Of a stretch of 64,000 bases of DNA, positions 1 through 7,431 are shown piece after piece. The notes beneath the pieces were generated by a model. It saw only the letters and a program-made list of their open reading frames with translations. It was not told the origin of the DNA and did not search any database. The position numbers and the translations under genes are program-made. The stretch is from Nocardiopsis sp. MG754419 (lineage in GTDB: Bacteria; Actinomycetota; Actinomycetes; Streptosporangiales; Streptosporangiaceae): NCBI RefSeq assembly GCF_018207095.1, contig NZ_QOCZ01000051.1:1-64000 (forward strand), read 5' to 3'. Numbering within the stretch: the first letter of the stretch is position 1; every line of letters begins with the position of its first letter.

Positions 1-2
1 AC

Positions 3-1658
3 CCCCACCAAGAACGGGCCCACGCCACCACCACCCACATGGTGCTGCGCGCCCCCACCGGGAAGGGCAAAACCGAAGCCGCCCTGCTGTGGGCCACCAC
101 CCACACACACCACACCAGCGCCCACACGGCGGGCACACCCCGCCTCTTCTACGCCCTGCCCTATCTGGCCTCCATCAACGCCATGGCCACCCGCCTACGC
201 ACCGACCTGGGACAAGACCAGGTCGGCGTCGTCCACTCCCGTGCCGCCAGCTTCTACCTGGCCAACGCCACCTGCGACACCACCCCAACAGACCCGGCCC
301 AAGCCGAGAGGCACCGTGCCTCCCGCGCCCTCGCCCAAGCCAACGCCAGCCGCCTGTTCCGCGAACTCGTCCGCGTCACCACCCCCTACCAACTCCTCCG
401 CGGAGCCCTGGGTGGCACCGCACACGCCGCCACCCTCATCGACACCACCAACTCCACGTTCGTCTTCGACGAACTCCACGCCTACGAACCCCGCCGCCTA
501 GGCATGATCCTGGCGATGATGGGGCTGTGGGCTAGCCTGGGCGGCCGTATCGGTGTGCTCTCCGCGACCCTGCCCGACCGTCTCCTGGACACCATTCGCA
601 CCGCCCTGGGCCAAGACCACAAAGTGGAACTGGTTGAACCCGACACCGACTACATCTGGCCCCGCCGCCATCGCCTACACCTACGCGAGCAACACCTCAC
701 CGATTCGGCCAGCATCGAAGAGATGGCCACTTCACTGCGCGCAGGACACAGCGTGGCGGTCATCGCCAACAACGTCGCCGACGCCTGGCACCTGTACGAC
801 CGGCTCGCCCCGCTCGCCCGAGAACTCCACGGTGAGGACGCGGCCCTGCTGTTGCACTCACGCTTCAAGACCGGCGATCGTAGCCGCATCGAAAAGGCCA
901 TCCAAGACCGCTTCGGCACCCGAATCACGCCTCGCCAGCCGGGGCTGCTGGTAGCCACCCAGGTGGTCGAGGTGTCCTTGAACGTGGACTTCGACATCCT
1001 GCACACCTCCGCCGCACCCTTGGAAGCGCTCCTGCAGCGCTTCGGCCGTATCAACCGCATCGGAGCCCTCAATCACCCGGCACCGGTCATCGTCCACCAA
1101 CCCCACTACGCCCCCAGAGGCAGGACCGGCCCCGACTTCGCCGACAAGGTCTACGACGCCGAACCCACCCACCTGAGCTGGGACATCCTGACCCGTCACC
1201 AAGGCCGCGAACTCGACGAACACCTGTTCACCACCTGGCTCAACGAGATCTACACCAGCCCCTGGGGCGACCGGTGGCAAGACCATGCCGACACCTCGCG
1301 GGAGATCTTCCGCGACCAGTTCCTGGGCTTCCACGAACCCCTCAACGACACCACCCAACTGTCTAAGGCCTTCGACGAGATGTTCGACGGTGTGGAAGGC
1401 ATCCTGGCCACAGACCGGCAGGCCTACAGAGACGCCCTGCACGACACCGCACCCGGAGAGAAACCCGGCACCGGCAAGTTGCTGGCCTCCCAGTACCTCA
1501 TCCCGCTCCCGCACTACGCACGAGCGCTGGGCACCTGGGACCGCTCCCTCAACGTTCTGGTCATCGACGCCGAATACGGACCGGACCGCGGTCTGATGGC
1601 CATCCACCCGCCCGGCAGCGCCAGCGCCCACGCCTACCAGCCAGGGGTGCTCCTGTGA
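3..1658 (+). CDS. cas3: CRISPR-associated helicase Cas3, 5' end outside the window
   Basis: Superfamily 2 helicase of a type I CRISPR effector, which unwinds and drives degradation of target DNA after Cascade binding. The frame is open to the left edge, so the start and any HD nuclease domain lie upstream. Counting from the ATG at 39, the Walker A APTGKGKT is at residues 5-12, the DELH box at 144-147, SATLP at 175-179, TQVVEVSLNVDFD at 307-319 and QRFGRINR at 333-340. An HQERA Q-motif-like stretch is readable just before residue 1. The stop overlaps the GTG of cas4 (GTGA). The order cas3-cas4-cas1-cas2 with separate cas4 and cas1 suggests subtype I-B, but the cas5/7/8 genes that would settle this are outside the window. 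Confidence 0.93.
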   Translation, partial: PHQERAHATTTHMVLRAPTGKGKTEAALLWATTHTHHTSAHTAGTPRLFYALPYLASINAMATRLRTDLGQDQVGVVHSRAASFYLANATCDTTPTDPAQAERHRASRALAQANASRLFRELVRVTTPYQLLRGALGGTAHAATLIDTTNSTFVFDELHAYEPRRLGMILAMMGLWASLGGRIGVLSATLPDRLLDTIRTALGQDHKVELVEPDTDYIWPRRHRLHLREQHLTDSASIEEMATSLRAGHSVAVIANNVADAWHLYDRLAPLARELHGEDAALLLHSRFKTGDRSRIEKAIQDRFGTRITPRQPGLLVATQVVEVSLNVDFDILHTSAAPLEALLQRFGRINRIGALNHPAPVIVHQPHYAPRGRTGPDFADKVYDAEPTHLSWDILTRHQGRELDEHLFTTWLNEIYTSPWGDRWQDHADTSREIFRDQFLGFHEPLNDTTQLSKAFDEMFDGVEGILATDRQAYRDALHDTAPGEKPGTGKLLASQYLIPLPHYARALGTWDRSLNVLVIDAEYGPDRGLMAIHPPGSASAHAYQPGVLL

Positions 1659-2152
1659 TCTCCGAACAAGATGTGGGCGGGGTACACATCAAGTACCTCC
1701 ACCACTGTCCCCGCCAGCTGTGGCTGTTCGCCCGCGGATTCCGCCCCGAGGCCACCAGCGCCACCGTTCAACTCGGCGAAGCCGTCCACGACACCTCCTA
1801 CCGTCGCGCCCATCCCATAGATCTGGGCTCAGCACGCCTGGACGACCTCGACGGCAACCTGTGGGTACACGAGACCAAATCCTCATCGCGCCCCAGCCCC
1901 GCCGACGAAGCCCAGGCCATCCACTACTGCTACCGCCTCCGCCTTCTCGGTGTCGACGCCCAAGGTGCGGTCCTGCGCTACCCCAGGACCCGACGCACGC
2001 AACGCCTGCCCTACGAACCCGGCTGGGACGAACGAGCTCGTGCCGACATCTCCCAGGTGCGCACCACCGTCGCCCAACCCCTCCCACCGCCCCGGCTGAC
2101 CCGAACCCGATGCCGAGGCTGTAGCTACTTCGACTACTGCTGGAGCCAGTGA
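1655..2152 (+). CDS. cas4: Cas4 RecB-like nuclease, CRISPR adaptation
   Basis: Cas4 trims prespacer ends and helps select protospacers with the correct PAM before Cas1-Cas2 integrates them. The 165-residue protein carries the family Fe-S cysteines: C18 in HHCPRQLWLF, and C153, C156 and C162 in CRGCSYFDYC at the very end. RecB-type nuclease signatures are GEAVH near residue 45, DDLDG...HETKSS near 70-80 and QAIHY near 88. The GTG start overlaps the cas3 stop, and the TGA stop overlaps the cas1 start, so the three genes look translationally coupled. Length is normal for stand-alone Cas4. Confidence 0.92.
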   Translation: MISEQDVGGVHIKYLHHCPRQLWLFARGFRPEATSATVQLGEAVHDTSYRRAHPIDLGSARLDDLDGNLWVHETKSSSRPSPADEAQAIHYCYRLRLLGVDAQGAVLRYPRTRRTQRLPYEPGWDERARADISQVRTTVAQPLPPPRLTRTRCRGCSYFDYCWSQ

Positions 2153-3033
2153 TGCCCACCGCAGCCCGCACCTACTGGCTCACCACCAGCTGCCGTATCC
2201 GACGCAAAGACCAGTCCCTGCTCATCGAACGCGACCATGGCGAACACGTGCGTATCCCCATCACCGATGTACGCGACCTCATCGCCTGCAAACCCGTCGA
2301 CGTCAACACCTCCGTGATGAGCCTGCTCAACCAGCACCACATCAACGTGCATCTGCTGAGCTACTACGGCGACTACACCGGATCATTGACCGCCGCCGAC
2401 ACCGCAACCTCCGGAGAAACCGTCATCGCCCAGGTGTCCTTGGCCACCGCCCCTGAGCGGGCGATGCCTATCGCCCGCGACATCGTGCGCGCCACCGCCT
2501 TCAACGTGCGCCGCATCATCGACCGGAACTTACTCAAAGCTTCCTACACCGTGTTGAAGAACAATGCTGAATCAGCTCCCGACACGGCTTCGCTCATGGG
2601 CATCGAAGGTAACTTCCGTCGCTCGGCCTGGGAGGTTCTGGACACCAAACTCCCAGATTGGCTGCAACTGCACGGACGCAGCCGGCGCCCACCAAAAAAC
2701 GCCGGAAATGCCTTTATCAGTTACGTCAACGGCATCGTTTATGCCCGCACCGTGACCGCTCTGCGTCTGACACCGCTTCACACAGGAATCGCGTTCTTGC
2801 ACAGCACGATGGAACGCCAACGCCACTCATTGGCCCTGGATCTGGCCGAGATGTTCAAGCCGATGTTCTCCGAACGGTTGCTACTGCGCATGGCCACGCG
2901 CCATCAGCTCAAACCGCACCACTTCGACGTCGACTCCAACCAGGCCATGCTCAGTGACGCAGGGCGCAAACTGGTCGTTGCCGCAGTGCGCGATGAGTTC
3001 GCTACCACAGTCAACCACCGCGAGCTCAAATGA
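2149..3033 (+). CDS. cas1: Cas1 integrase, truncated by an in-frame TGA
   Basis: Cas1 is the catalytic subunit of the spacer-acquisition complex. Numbering from the GTG at 2149 (an ATG follows at once), the expected metal ligands are present: E153 in GIEGNFRR, H218 in GIAFLH and E234 in ALDLAEMF. Translation stops at a TGA at 3031-3033 after 294 residues. The same frame then continues for 32 more codons with the usual Cas1 ending, YKPFRIWW, and stops at 3130-3132, 7 nt before cas2. The stop sits where homologues normally have Arg or Lys, so one CGA-to-TGA transition explains it. The product probably lacks the last helix or helices; whether it is active cannot be read from the sequence. Confidence 0.9.
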   Translation: MMPTAARTYWLTTSCRIRRKDQSLLIERDHGEHVRIPITDVRDLIACKPVDVNTSVMSLLNQHHINVHLLSYYGDYTGSLTAADTATSGETVIAQVSLATAPERAMPIARDIVRATAFNVRRIIDRNLLKASYTVLKNNAESAPDTASLMGIEGNFRRSAWEVLDTKLPDWLQLHGRSRRPPKNAGNAFISYVNGIVYARTVTALRLTPLHTGIAFLHSTMERQRHSLALDLAEMFKPMFSERLLLRMATRHQLKPHHFDVDSNQAMLSDAGRKLVVAAVRDEFATTVNHRELK

Positions 3034-3132
3034 TCGGTCGCCTACGACGAACTTCTGTACCTGGAGGCTCTCAAGGTGACCCGGGCCTGCCTGGAACACG
3101 AAACCTACAAGCCCTTCCGGATCTGGTGGTGA
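3034..3132 (+). pseudogene. Orphaned C-terminal codons of cas1
   Basis: These 32 sense codons and a stop continue the cas1 frame directly after the TGA. They begin SVAYDELLYL and end YKPFRIWW, the normal Cas1 C-terminus. No insertion or frameshift intervenes. Conservation here means the nonsense change is recent, is a sequencing error, or is read through. Confidence 0.85.
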
Positions 3133-3139
3133 ACCGGCC

Positions 3140-3403
3140 GTGCACGTTGTGGTCGTCTACGACACCGCCGTAGAACGCAACCCGCAGATCCTTCGGACCT
3201 GCCGGATGTACCTGCACCACGTGCAGCGCAGCGTCTTCGAGGGGCAGTTGAGTATGGCTCAGCTCAAACGCTTCGAACGGGCAGTCAAGGACGTCATCGA
3301 TGACGGGTACGATCACGTTCTCGTCTACACGTTTCCGCCAGGTTCTGTCCCACAGCGCCTGGCGTGGGGGATCACCAAACCGGAGCCGAGCGATATCCTG
3401 TGA
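3140..3403 (+). CDS. cas2: Cas2, CRISPR adaptation endonuclease-fold protein
   Basis: Cas2 forms the central dimer that bridges two Cas1 dimers during spacer integration. The 87-residue protein has the ferredoxin-like start MHVVVVYDTA, with the family aspartate at D8, and a normal length. It starts at GTG 7 nt after the extended cas1 reading frame, consistent with one operon. It is the last cas gene before the leader and array, the usual place for cas2. Confidence 0.93.
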   Translation: MHVVVVYDTAVERNPQILRTCRMYLHHVQRSVFEGQLSMAQLKRFERAVKDVIDDGYDHVLVYTFPPGSVPQRLAWGITKPEPSDIL

Positions 3404-3535
3404 AGGAGACGACGATGGTACTTGGGGGCCGCTTTTCAGCGACACACCGGGCTGCGCTGCACCACCGGAGGGTCGCTGAAAAATACGGCCACAAGGGCTT
3501 CGCTGTAAACCTGGGACCTGCGACTTTACCGTCGG
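3404..3535 (+). promoter_or_regulatory. CRISPR leader with a perfect inverted repeat
   Basis: This 132-bp stretch lies between cas2 and the first repeat. The far end of the array is degenerate, so this is the leader side. It holds a perfect 11-bp inverted repeat, TTTTCAGCGAC at 3433-3443 and its complement at 3472-3482, around a 28-nt middle, followed by an A-rich run. It could be a transcript hairpin or a protein site for leader recognition. No clear -35/-10 pair could be assigned. Confidence 0.7.
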
Positions 3536-4677
3536 GTCCTCATCGCCCCTACGAGGGGTAGCAACCTGGTGAGCACCACGGCCGCCCACGGGCCGGTGTG
3601 GTCCTCATCGCCCCTACGAGGGGTAGCAACTAGGGGACATGCCGGATGTCCCCTGACTGTCACCGTCCTCATCGCCCCTACGAGGGGTAGCAACGTCGAG
3701 TTCGCCAACGACCGGGGCGGCGACCAGTGCGTCCTCATCGCCCCTACGAGGGGTAGCAACAACTCCGCCATGCTCGGGTACGTCACCACATGCTGGTCCT
3801 CATCGCCCCTACGAGGGGTAGCAACCGTACCGGCCGATCGGCTGGTCCGGCCCCGACCCCTGTCCTCATCGCCCCTACGAGGGGTAGCAACAAAAAGGCC
3901 ACAAGGTCGCCACCCCGCCTTCATCAGTCCTCATCGCCCCTACGAGGGGTAGCAATCGGCGAGGTCGACACGGACGCCCATCCCGGACCTGCGTCCTCAT
4001 CGCCCCTACGAGGGGTAGCAACCCGTCCTCTACCAGGGCCACCCCGCCCTGACCATGGTCCTCATCGCCCCTACGAGGGGTAGCAACAGCTCAGCGACGG
4101 CCCTGTGCCCGGCTGAGACGAGCCGTCCTCATCGCCCCTACGAGGGGTAGCAACACGATGACCGTGGTGGTGTCCTCGGGCTGGTGGACGTCCTCATCGC
4201 CCCTACGAGGGGTAGCAACATGGGCATGGTGGCGTAGCGCTCCCAGCCTCCGGCGTCCTCATCGCCCCTACGAGGGGTAGCAACATCAGGGCCAGGTCCA
4301 CGCGCCGCCCTCCGCCGAGGTCCTCATCGCCCCTACGAGGGGTAGCAACATCATGATGTTGCGCATCAGGGATCCTTGCTCGATGTCCTCATCGCCCCTA
4401 CGAGGGGTAGCAACAGAGCGCACTGGACGCCGAGGCCCGCGACGACATCGTCCTCATCGCCCCTACGAGGGGTAGCAACAAGAGGTGGGGAAGAGGACGC
4501 CTGGAAAGGCGAACGTCCTCATCGCCCCTACGAGGGGTAGCAACCACTTGGGCTGGCCTTCAACGCCGCCTCGCACTACGTCCTCATTTCCTCTACGAGG
4601 GGTAGCAACACTACGGGGTGGTGAGCTCTGAGGCGTCCCGCGACCCAGTCCTCATCGCCCCTGCGAAGGGCAGCAAC
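3536..4677 (+). CRISPR. CRISPR array 1, type I (I-B-like), 18 repeats and 17 spacers
   Basis: The 30-bp repeats start GTCCTCATCGCC and end TAGCAAC. A CCCCT-ACG-AGGGG hairpin forms the core. Repeat starts are 3536, 3601, 3665, 3731, 3796, 3862, 3927, 3993, 4058, 4125, 4190, 4255, 4320, 4385, 4450, 4515, 4580 and 4648. Spacers are 34-38 bp, mostly 35. Fifteen repeats are identical. The 3927 copy has T for the last C. The 4580 copy has three changes in its left half and the 4648 copy three in its right half. Degeneration at the right end places the leader at the left, next to cas2. Spacer 2 (3631-3664) contains a 9-bp perfect palindrome. No spacer visibly matches elsewhere in the window. Confidence 0.97.
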
Positions 4678-4712
4678 CTGTGCGCGGCGGCCAGACTGAC
4701 AGGCCGGCCGTG

Positions 4713-4740
4713 CTCCTCACCGCCTACGGCGACCCGCCCG
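4713..4740 (+). repeat. Possible decayed 19th repeat of array 1
   Basis: Exactly 35 bp after repeat 18, the sequence TCCTCACCGCCTACG matches the left half of the repeat, apart from one substitution and a 2-bp deletion. The right half is unrecognisable. The phase fits, but the match is short. The same bases can also be read as part of a frameshifted coding-like stretch. Confidence 0.4.
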
Positions 4741-5270
4741 AGGTCGTCACAGCGCGATGGCCCGCGAGGTGTTCGGTATCGACTGCCATGTCACCGAAGA
4801 CTCTGAGACCGGTGCCCCTCTGAACATCCCTAGGGCACGTGCCAACCGAAGTGTCTGATCGGTTCGGCATCGGGTCGCTTGTCAGGAGCGTTGGCACCGT
4901 TCCGACCAGAGGCCGCATCGGCAGGAATCCTGGTCTCATGCCGCCCCAAACGCAGAAGCCACCGCCTCTGGTCAGGTTCCATGCCCAACTCGCTGTCTGC
5001 CGTGCTCCCTGAGTATTGATCTACTCCAGGTGATGCCTCTGCCACCCTTGGCATGCGCGACGTGGACCACTCTTGAGCAAAGGTGTACCGGATCGGTCCA
5101 AGCCCTTGGCCTGCTAGTGCTTGAACCTCGCGACTGCGTACGAGCACCATCCGATGGGGTGGGGGCGTGCCCGGTGAGTGGTCCACCTCGTGCCATGACC
5201 GTGCCACCCACCGGGCATCAGGTTCCAGCGTTGTTCTCAGTCGGGCACGAGAGTAATCTGGGTCAAATTG
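4741..5270. other. Gene-poor stretch after the array
   Basis: No convincing intact gene. From 4710, one frame reads VLLTAYGDPPEVVTA. The next frame then reads MAREVFGIDCHVTEDSETG and on to NIPRARANRSV at a stop at 4858, which looks like a coding remnant with one frameshift; I do not recognise it. A minus-strand open frame at 4830-5207 (125 codons from GTG) lies on the same strand as the DUF2637 gene, but has no family features or clear ribosome-binding site. Confidence 0.35.
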
Positions 5271-5873
5271 TTACTTATCGTCCTCCTCATTAGCTGATTT
5301 CTCCATGATGGCGCGAGCCCATCTGCGTGACTTGCCGAACCGCTCGGCAAGCCTTCTTTCGGAAAGTGGGCTACCGATTCGCACGCTCTCCTGGTAGGCA
5401 TGGATCGCTTGTTGATCGACATCGTTGGTTCCAGAATCAGATTCCGGTCTTCGGTAAGCGTTCGATCGCACCAACCACATGAGCATTTCGTAGCACCCCA
5501 CCAGCGCTACGGCTGGCCAAGCCGCCACGATGGAGCCTACGACTCCGTTCTGCCAACCATGCGCGATATTGGCGGCCAGGGTGGCGGTGATCCCTACCCA
5601 CAGCAGGAGCCAAGCCAGCCAAGGAGCTTTTATTCCTACGCGGGCGGAGTGGAGGATGACCATTGACGCGGCGTACACCAGGCCATCGATGGTCAAGGGG
5701 ATCATGATCGCAGTGATGCCGCTCTCACCGTATTCGGTGACCACCGCATAAGCGTGGCGGTAGGAAACAACCGCCGCGATTAGCGCGACGCAACAAACGA
5801 CGAGCTTGGTCGTTCCCCTGATCAGTCGATCGGTCGCGTTCTCTTCTCTGTCGTCGCTAGCTTCCAGGGTCAC
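5271..5873 (-). CDS. DUF2637 four-helix membrane protein with C-terminal HTH-like tail
   Basis: DUF2637 proteins occur mainly on actinobacterial plasmids, phages and integrative conjugative elements and include Spd-type spread proteins; the molecular role is unknown. The 200-residue protein has about four membrane segments: around LVVCCVALIAAVVSY, IMIPLTIDGLVYAAS, WLLLWVGITATLAAN and VAAWPAVALVGCYEM. After these, a soluble tail contains SERRLAERFGKSRRWARAIM, a replication-protein-like helix-turn-helix. Base composition is clearly less GC-biased than the chromosome to the right. It stands alone, with no integrase or Rep gene in the window, so it is best read as the relic of a mobile element. 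Confidence 0.8.
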   Translation of the reverse strand: MTLEASDDREENATDRLIRGTTKLVVCCVALIAAVVSYRHAYAVVTEYGESGITAIMIPLTIDGLVYAASMVILHSARVGIKAPWLAWLLLWVGITATLAANIAHGWQNGVVGSIVAAWPAVALVGCYEMLMWLVRSNAYRRPESDSGTNDVDQQAIHAYQESVRIGSPLSERRLAERFGKSRRWARAIMEKSANEEDDK

Positions 5874-6361
5874 CTCACCTTCCTGTACTCCAAGGGCAAG
5901 GAGTCCTGGCGGGGTAGTCGTGACGATGATCTCCAGAGTGGTTCAACCAACACGGGGGGTTGTGGAAGCAGAGAACGCTGCCCCGGTGTGGCTTCACTTC
6001 AAGGTGAGGCGGCATGGACCGGCCTGAACATGCTGGTCAGCCGGGGACGGCAGCTAACACGGCGGAGCGCTCGCGTGTAACCAACCTGCAGCGATGCTGA
6101 GGGGTTCTGTGGGTTACGTGAAGCGCGAGTTCCAAGTGGGGATCGAGGGTTCCTGGGATGAGCTTGCGCGCATCCTCCGACAACCAAGTGCTGCAGCTGC
6201 CGGCGGTAGTAACCAGACTCACTGAAACGCTGGGCTATGAGCCCAGGGGGCCGCGTGAGGATTGACACCTAAGACTCGGACCATGCGCGGAACCGAGGGC
6301 TATCGAGTGCCCAGTGCGAATCTTCTGAACTGCGATGATGTCTGCATCACCTGTAGTTGAC
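5874..6361. other. Intergenic region upstream of the DUF2637 gene
   Basis: No gene recognised on either strand. Composition is lower in GC than the rest of the window and codon bias is absent. The region must include the promoter of the minus-strand DUF2637 gene, but no clear -35/-10 pair stands out. Confidence 0.4.
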
Positions 6362-6571
6362 GGGTTCCTCCGTGTGTGTCGGAAGCAGGGGGACGCATTC
6401 GCCATGGCGGACCGGAAGCGGGGCTCACCCCCGCGTGCGCGGGGAGCAGATCATGGTGATCGTCGGTGGCCTGATCACCCGGGGCTCATCCCCGCCTGCG
6501 CGGGGAGCAGTTCTGGATCCCCTGCCCCCTGTGCGATCGGCCGGGCTCATCCCCGCCTGCGCGGGGAGCAG
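6362..6571 (-). CRISPR. CRISPR mini-array 2, type I-E-like repeats, no linked cas genes
   Basis: Three clear 29-bp repeats lie at 6421-6449, 6482-6510 and 6543-6571, separated by two 32-bp spacers. Read on the minus strand they start CTGCTCCCCGCGC and end GGGGATGAGCCC, the canonical type I-E form. The two right copies are identical; the left one has two changes. A strongly decayed fourth copy lies at 6362-6388, again exactly 32 bp away, with mainly C-to-T and G-to-A changes. Decay on the left puts the leader at the right of 6571. Repeat length, sequence and spacing differ completely from array 1, so the Cas proteins of this island should not serve it. Confidence 0.9.
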
Positions 6572-6996
6572 TCTCGATGACTTGCGAGAATGCGACCTGG
6601 TAGGGGCCATATCTGCAAGTTGGCGAAAAACGGACAGTTCGCCCGCTCCTGGTTCTGGTTGCTCTGGTACTTCCGACCGAGCAGTGCCCCGCGATGGCCA
6701 TGGCGGCGGCTGACTGGCCGAGCAAGTGCTCCCGTTGTCAGGCTCTCCTTCGCCGCAGGGGCTCAGTGGCGCTGCCACTGGGTGGTGGAGTCTGCGGAGG
6801 GCTGGTCTTCCTGCTCTTGAAAGGCGGGAAAGAAGCCGCCCCCGCTGGCTGGCGATGGGGTTTGTGATCGCTCCAGAGCTGTTCTAGGGTGCAGCCACGA
6901 CCTCGTACGGTGAATACACGTTGAAGCTTGCGGACGTGGATACGTTGAGGTTGCTGAGGCACTGGTCAGGGCAGGTGTGGCTGGGGCTCGGTCTGA
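6572..6996. other. Leader side of mini-array 2, otherwise no gene
   Basis: No coding region supported. The part next to 6571 should be the leader of mini-array 2 on the minus strand. No integrase, excisionase or transposase remnant was recognised, although the tRNA fragment at its right end is where an integrase gene would be expected. Confidence 0.4.
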
Positions 6997-7043
6997 GGAC
7001 TCATAATCCCTGGGTCGCGGGTTCGAGTCCTGCCCGGCCTACC
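6997..7043 (+). other. 3' half of a tRNA-Met(CAT) gene, probable attachment-site scar
   Basis: The sequence contains an anticodon loop CTCATAA (7000-7006, anticodon CAT), variable bases GGGTC, and a T arm GCGGG-TTCGAGT-CCTGC (7017-7033). The acceptor 3' strand CCGGCCT, the discriminator A and CC follow, ending at 7043. The bases upstream do not form a D arm. A tentative 5' acceptor strand AGGGCAG at 6968 pairs at only 5 of 7 positions, and the anticodon stem is imperfect on its 5' side. This is what remains when an element integrates into the 3' end of a tRNA gene and leaves a partial duplicate. The intact tRNA would lie left of the window, making the CRISPR region part of the island. Confidence 0.7.
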
Positions 7044-7431
7044 CCTCCCCAACGCACAAAAAGCGCCGCCGACCTGCGGATACAGGCCAGCGGCGATACA
7101 CGTTGACGTTCTCCGGTGCGCAAGTCCGCGAAGTCGTCCTGTGTCCCGCGTCGGGAATCATGAGCACCGCTGCGGAATGCGGACATAAATCCCCGGTGGG
7201 GCATAAGGGTCGGGTTCCTCCCATTCCGGTGCATGGTGGTGGGGAGCGGAGTCGTCGGCTCGGTCGGGTGAGGCGGATGCAGTGGCCGCGCCGTGGAGTC
7301 GGGGCGAACCGGCGTATCTCCCCTACACTGGCCGCCGGTCCGGGCCCGGACGTGGCCCAGGTCTCAGCAACCAACGTCCGGCGGGGATCGTCGGAATAAT
7401 GGATGGACATCGTGTATCCGGGGGAGAGCGT
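7044..7431. other. Intergenic region between tRNA scar and SGNH gene
   Basis: No gene recognised. A GC-rich hairpin, CGCCGC pairing with GCGGCG, lies around 7062-7096 and could terminate tRNA-direction transcription. The bases just before 7432 carry GGGGGAG, the likely ribosome-binding site of the next gene. An ATG at 7399 is an alternative start for that gene. Confidence 0.4.

Noticed and set aside
3526-4083. Open frames running through CRISPR repeats
   Set aside because: They arise from the periodic repeat and contain only repeat-encoded peptides.
4830-5207. Minus-strand open frame of 125 codons next to the DUF2637 gene
   Set aside because: No family features, poor ribosome-binding site and no clear codon bias; kept only as part of the gap description.
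6968-7043. A complete functional tRNA-Met gene
   Set aside because: The 5' acceptor strand pairs at only 5 of 7 positions, the D arm cannot be folded and the anticodon stem is imperfect.
6914-7106. 11-bp direct repeat ATACACGTTGA at 6914 and 7096, flanking the tRNA fragment
   Set aside because: Too short to claim as target-site duplication or attachment core; the tRNA 3' half is the better candidate.
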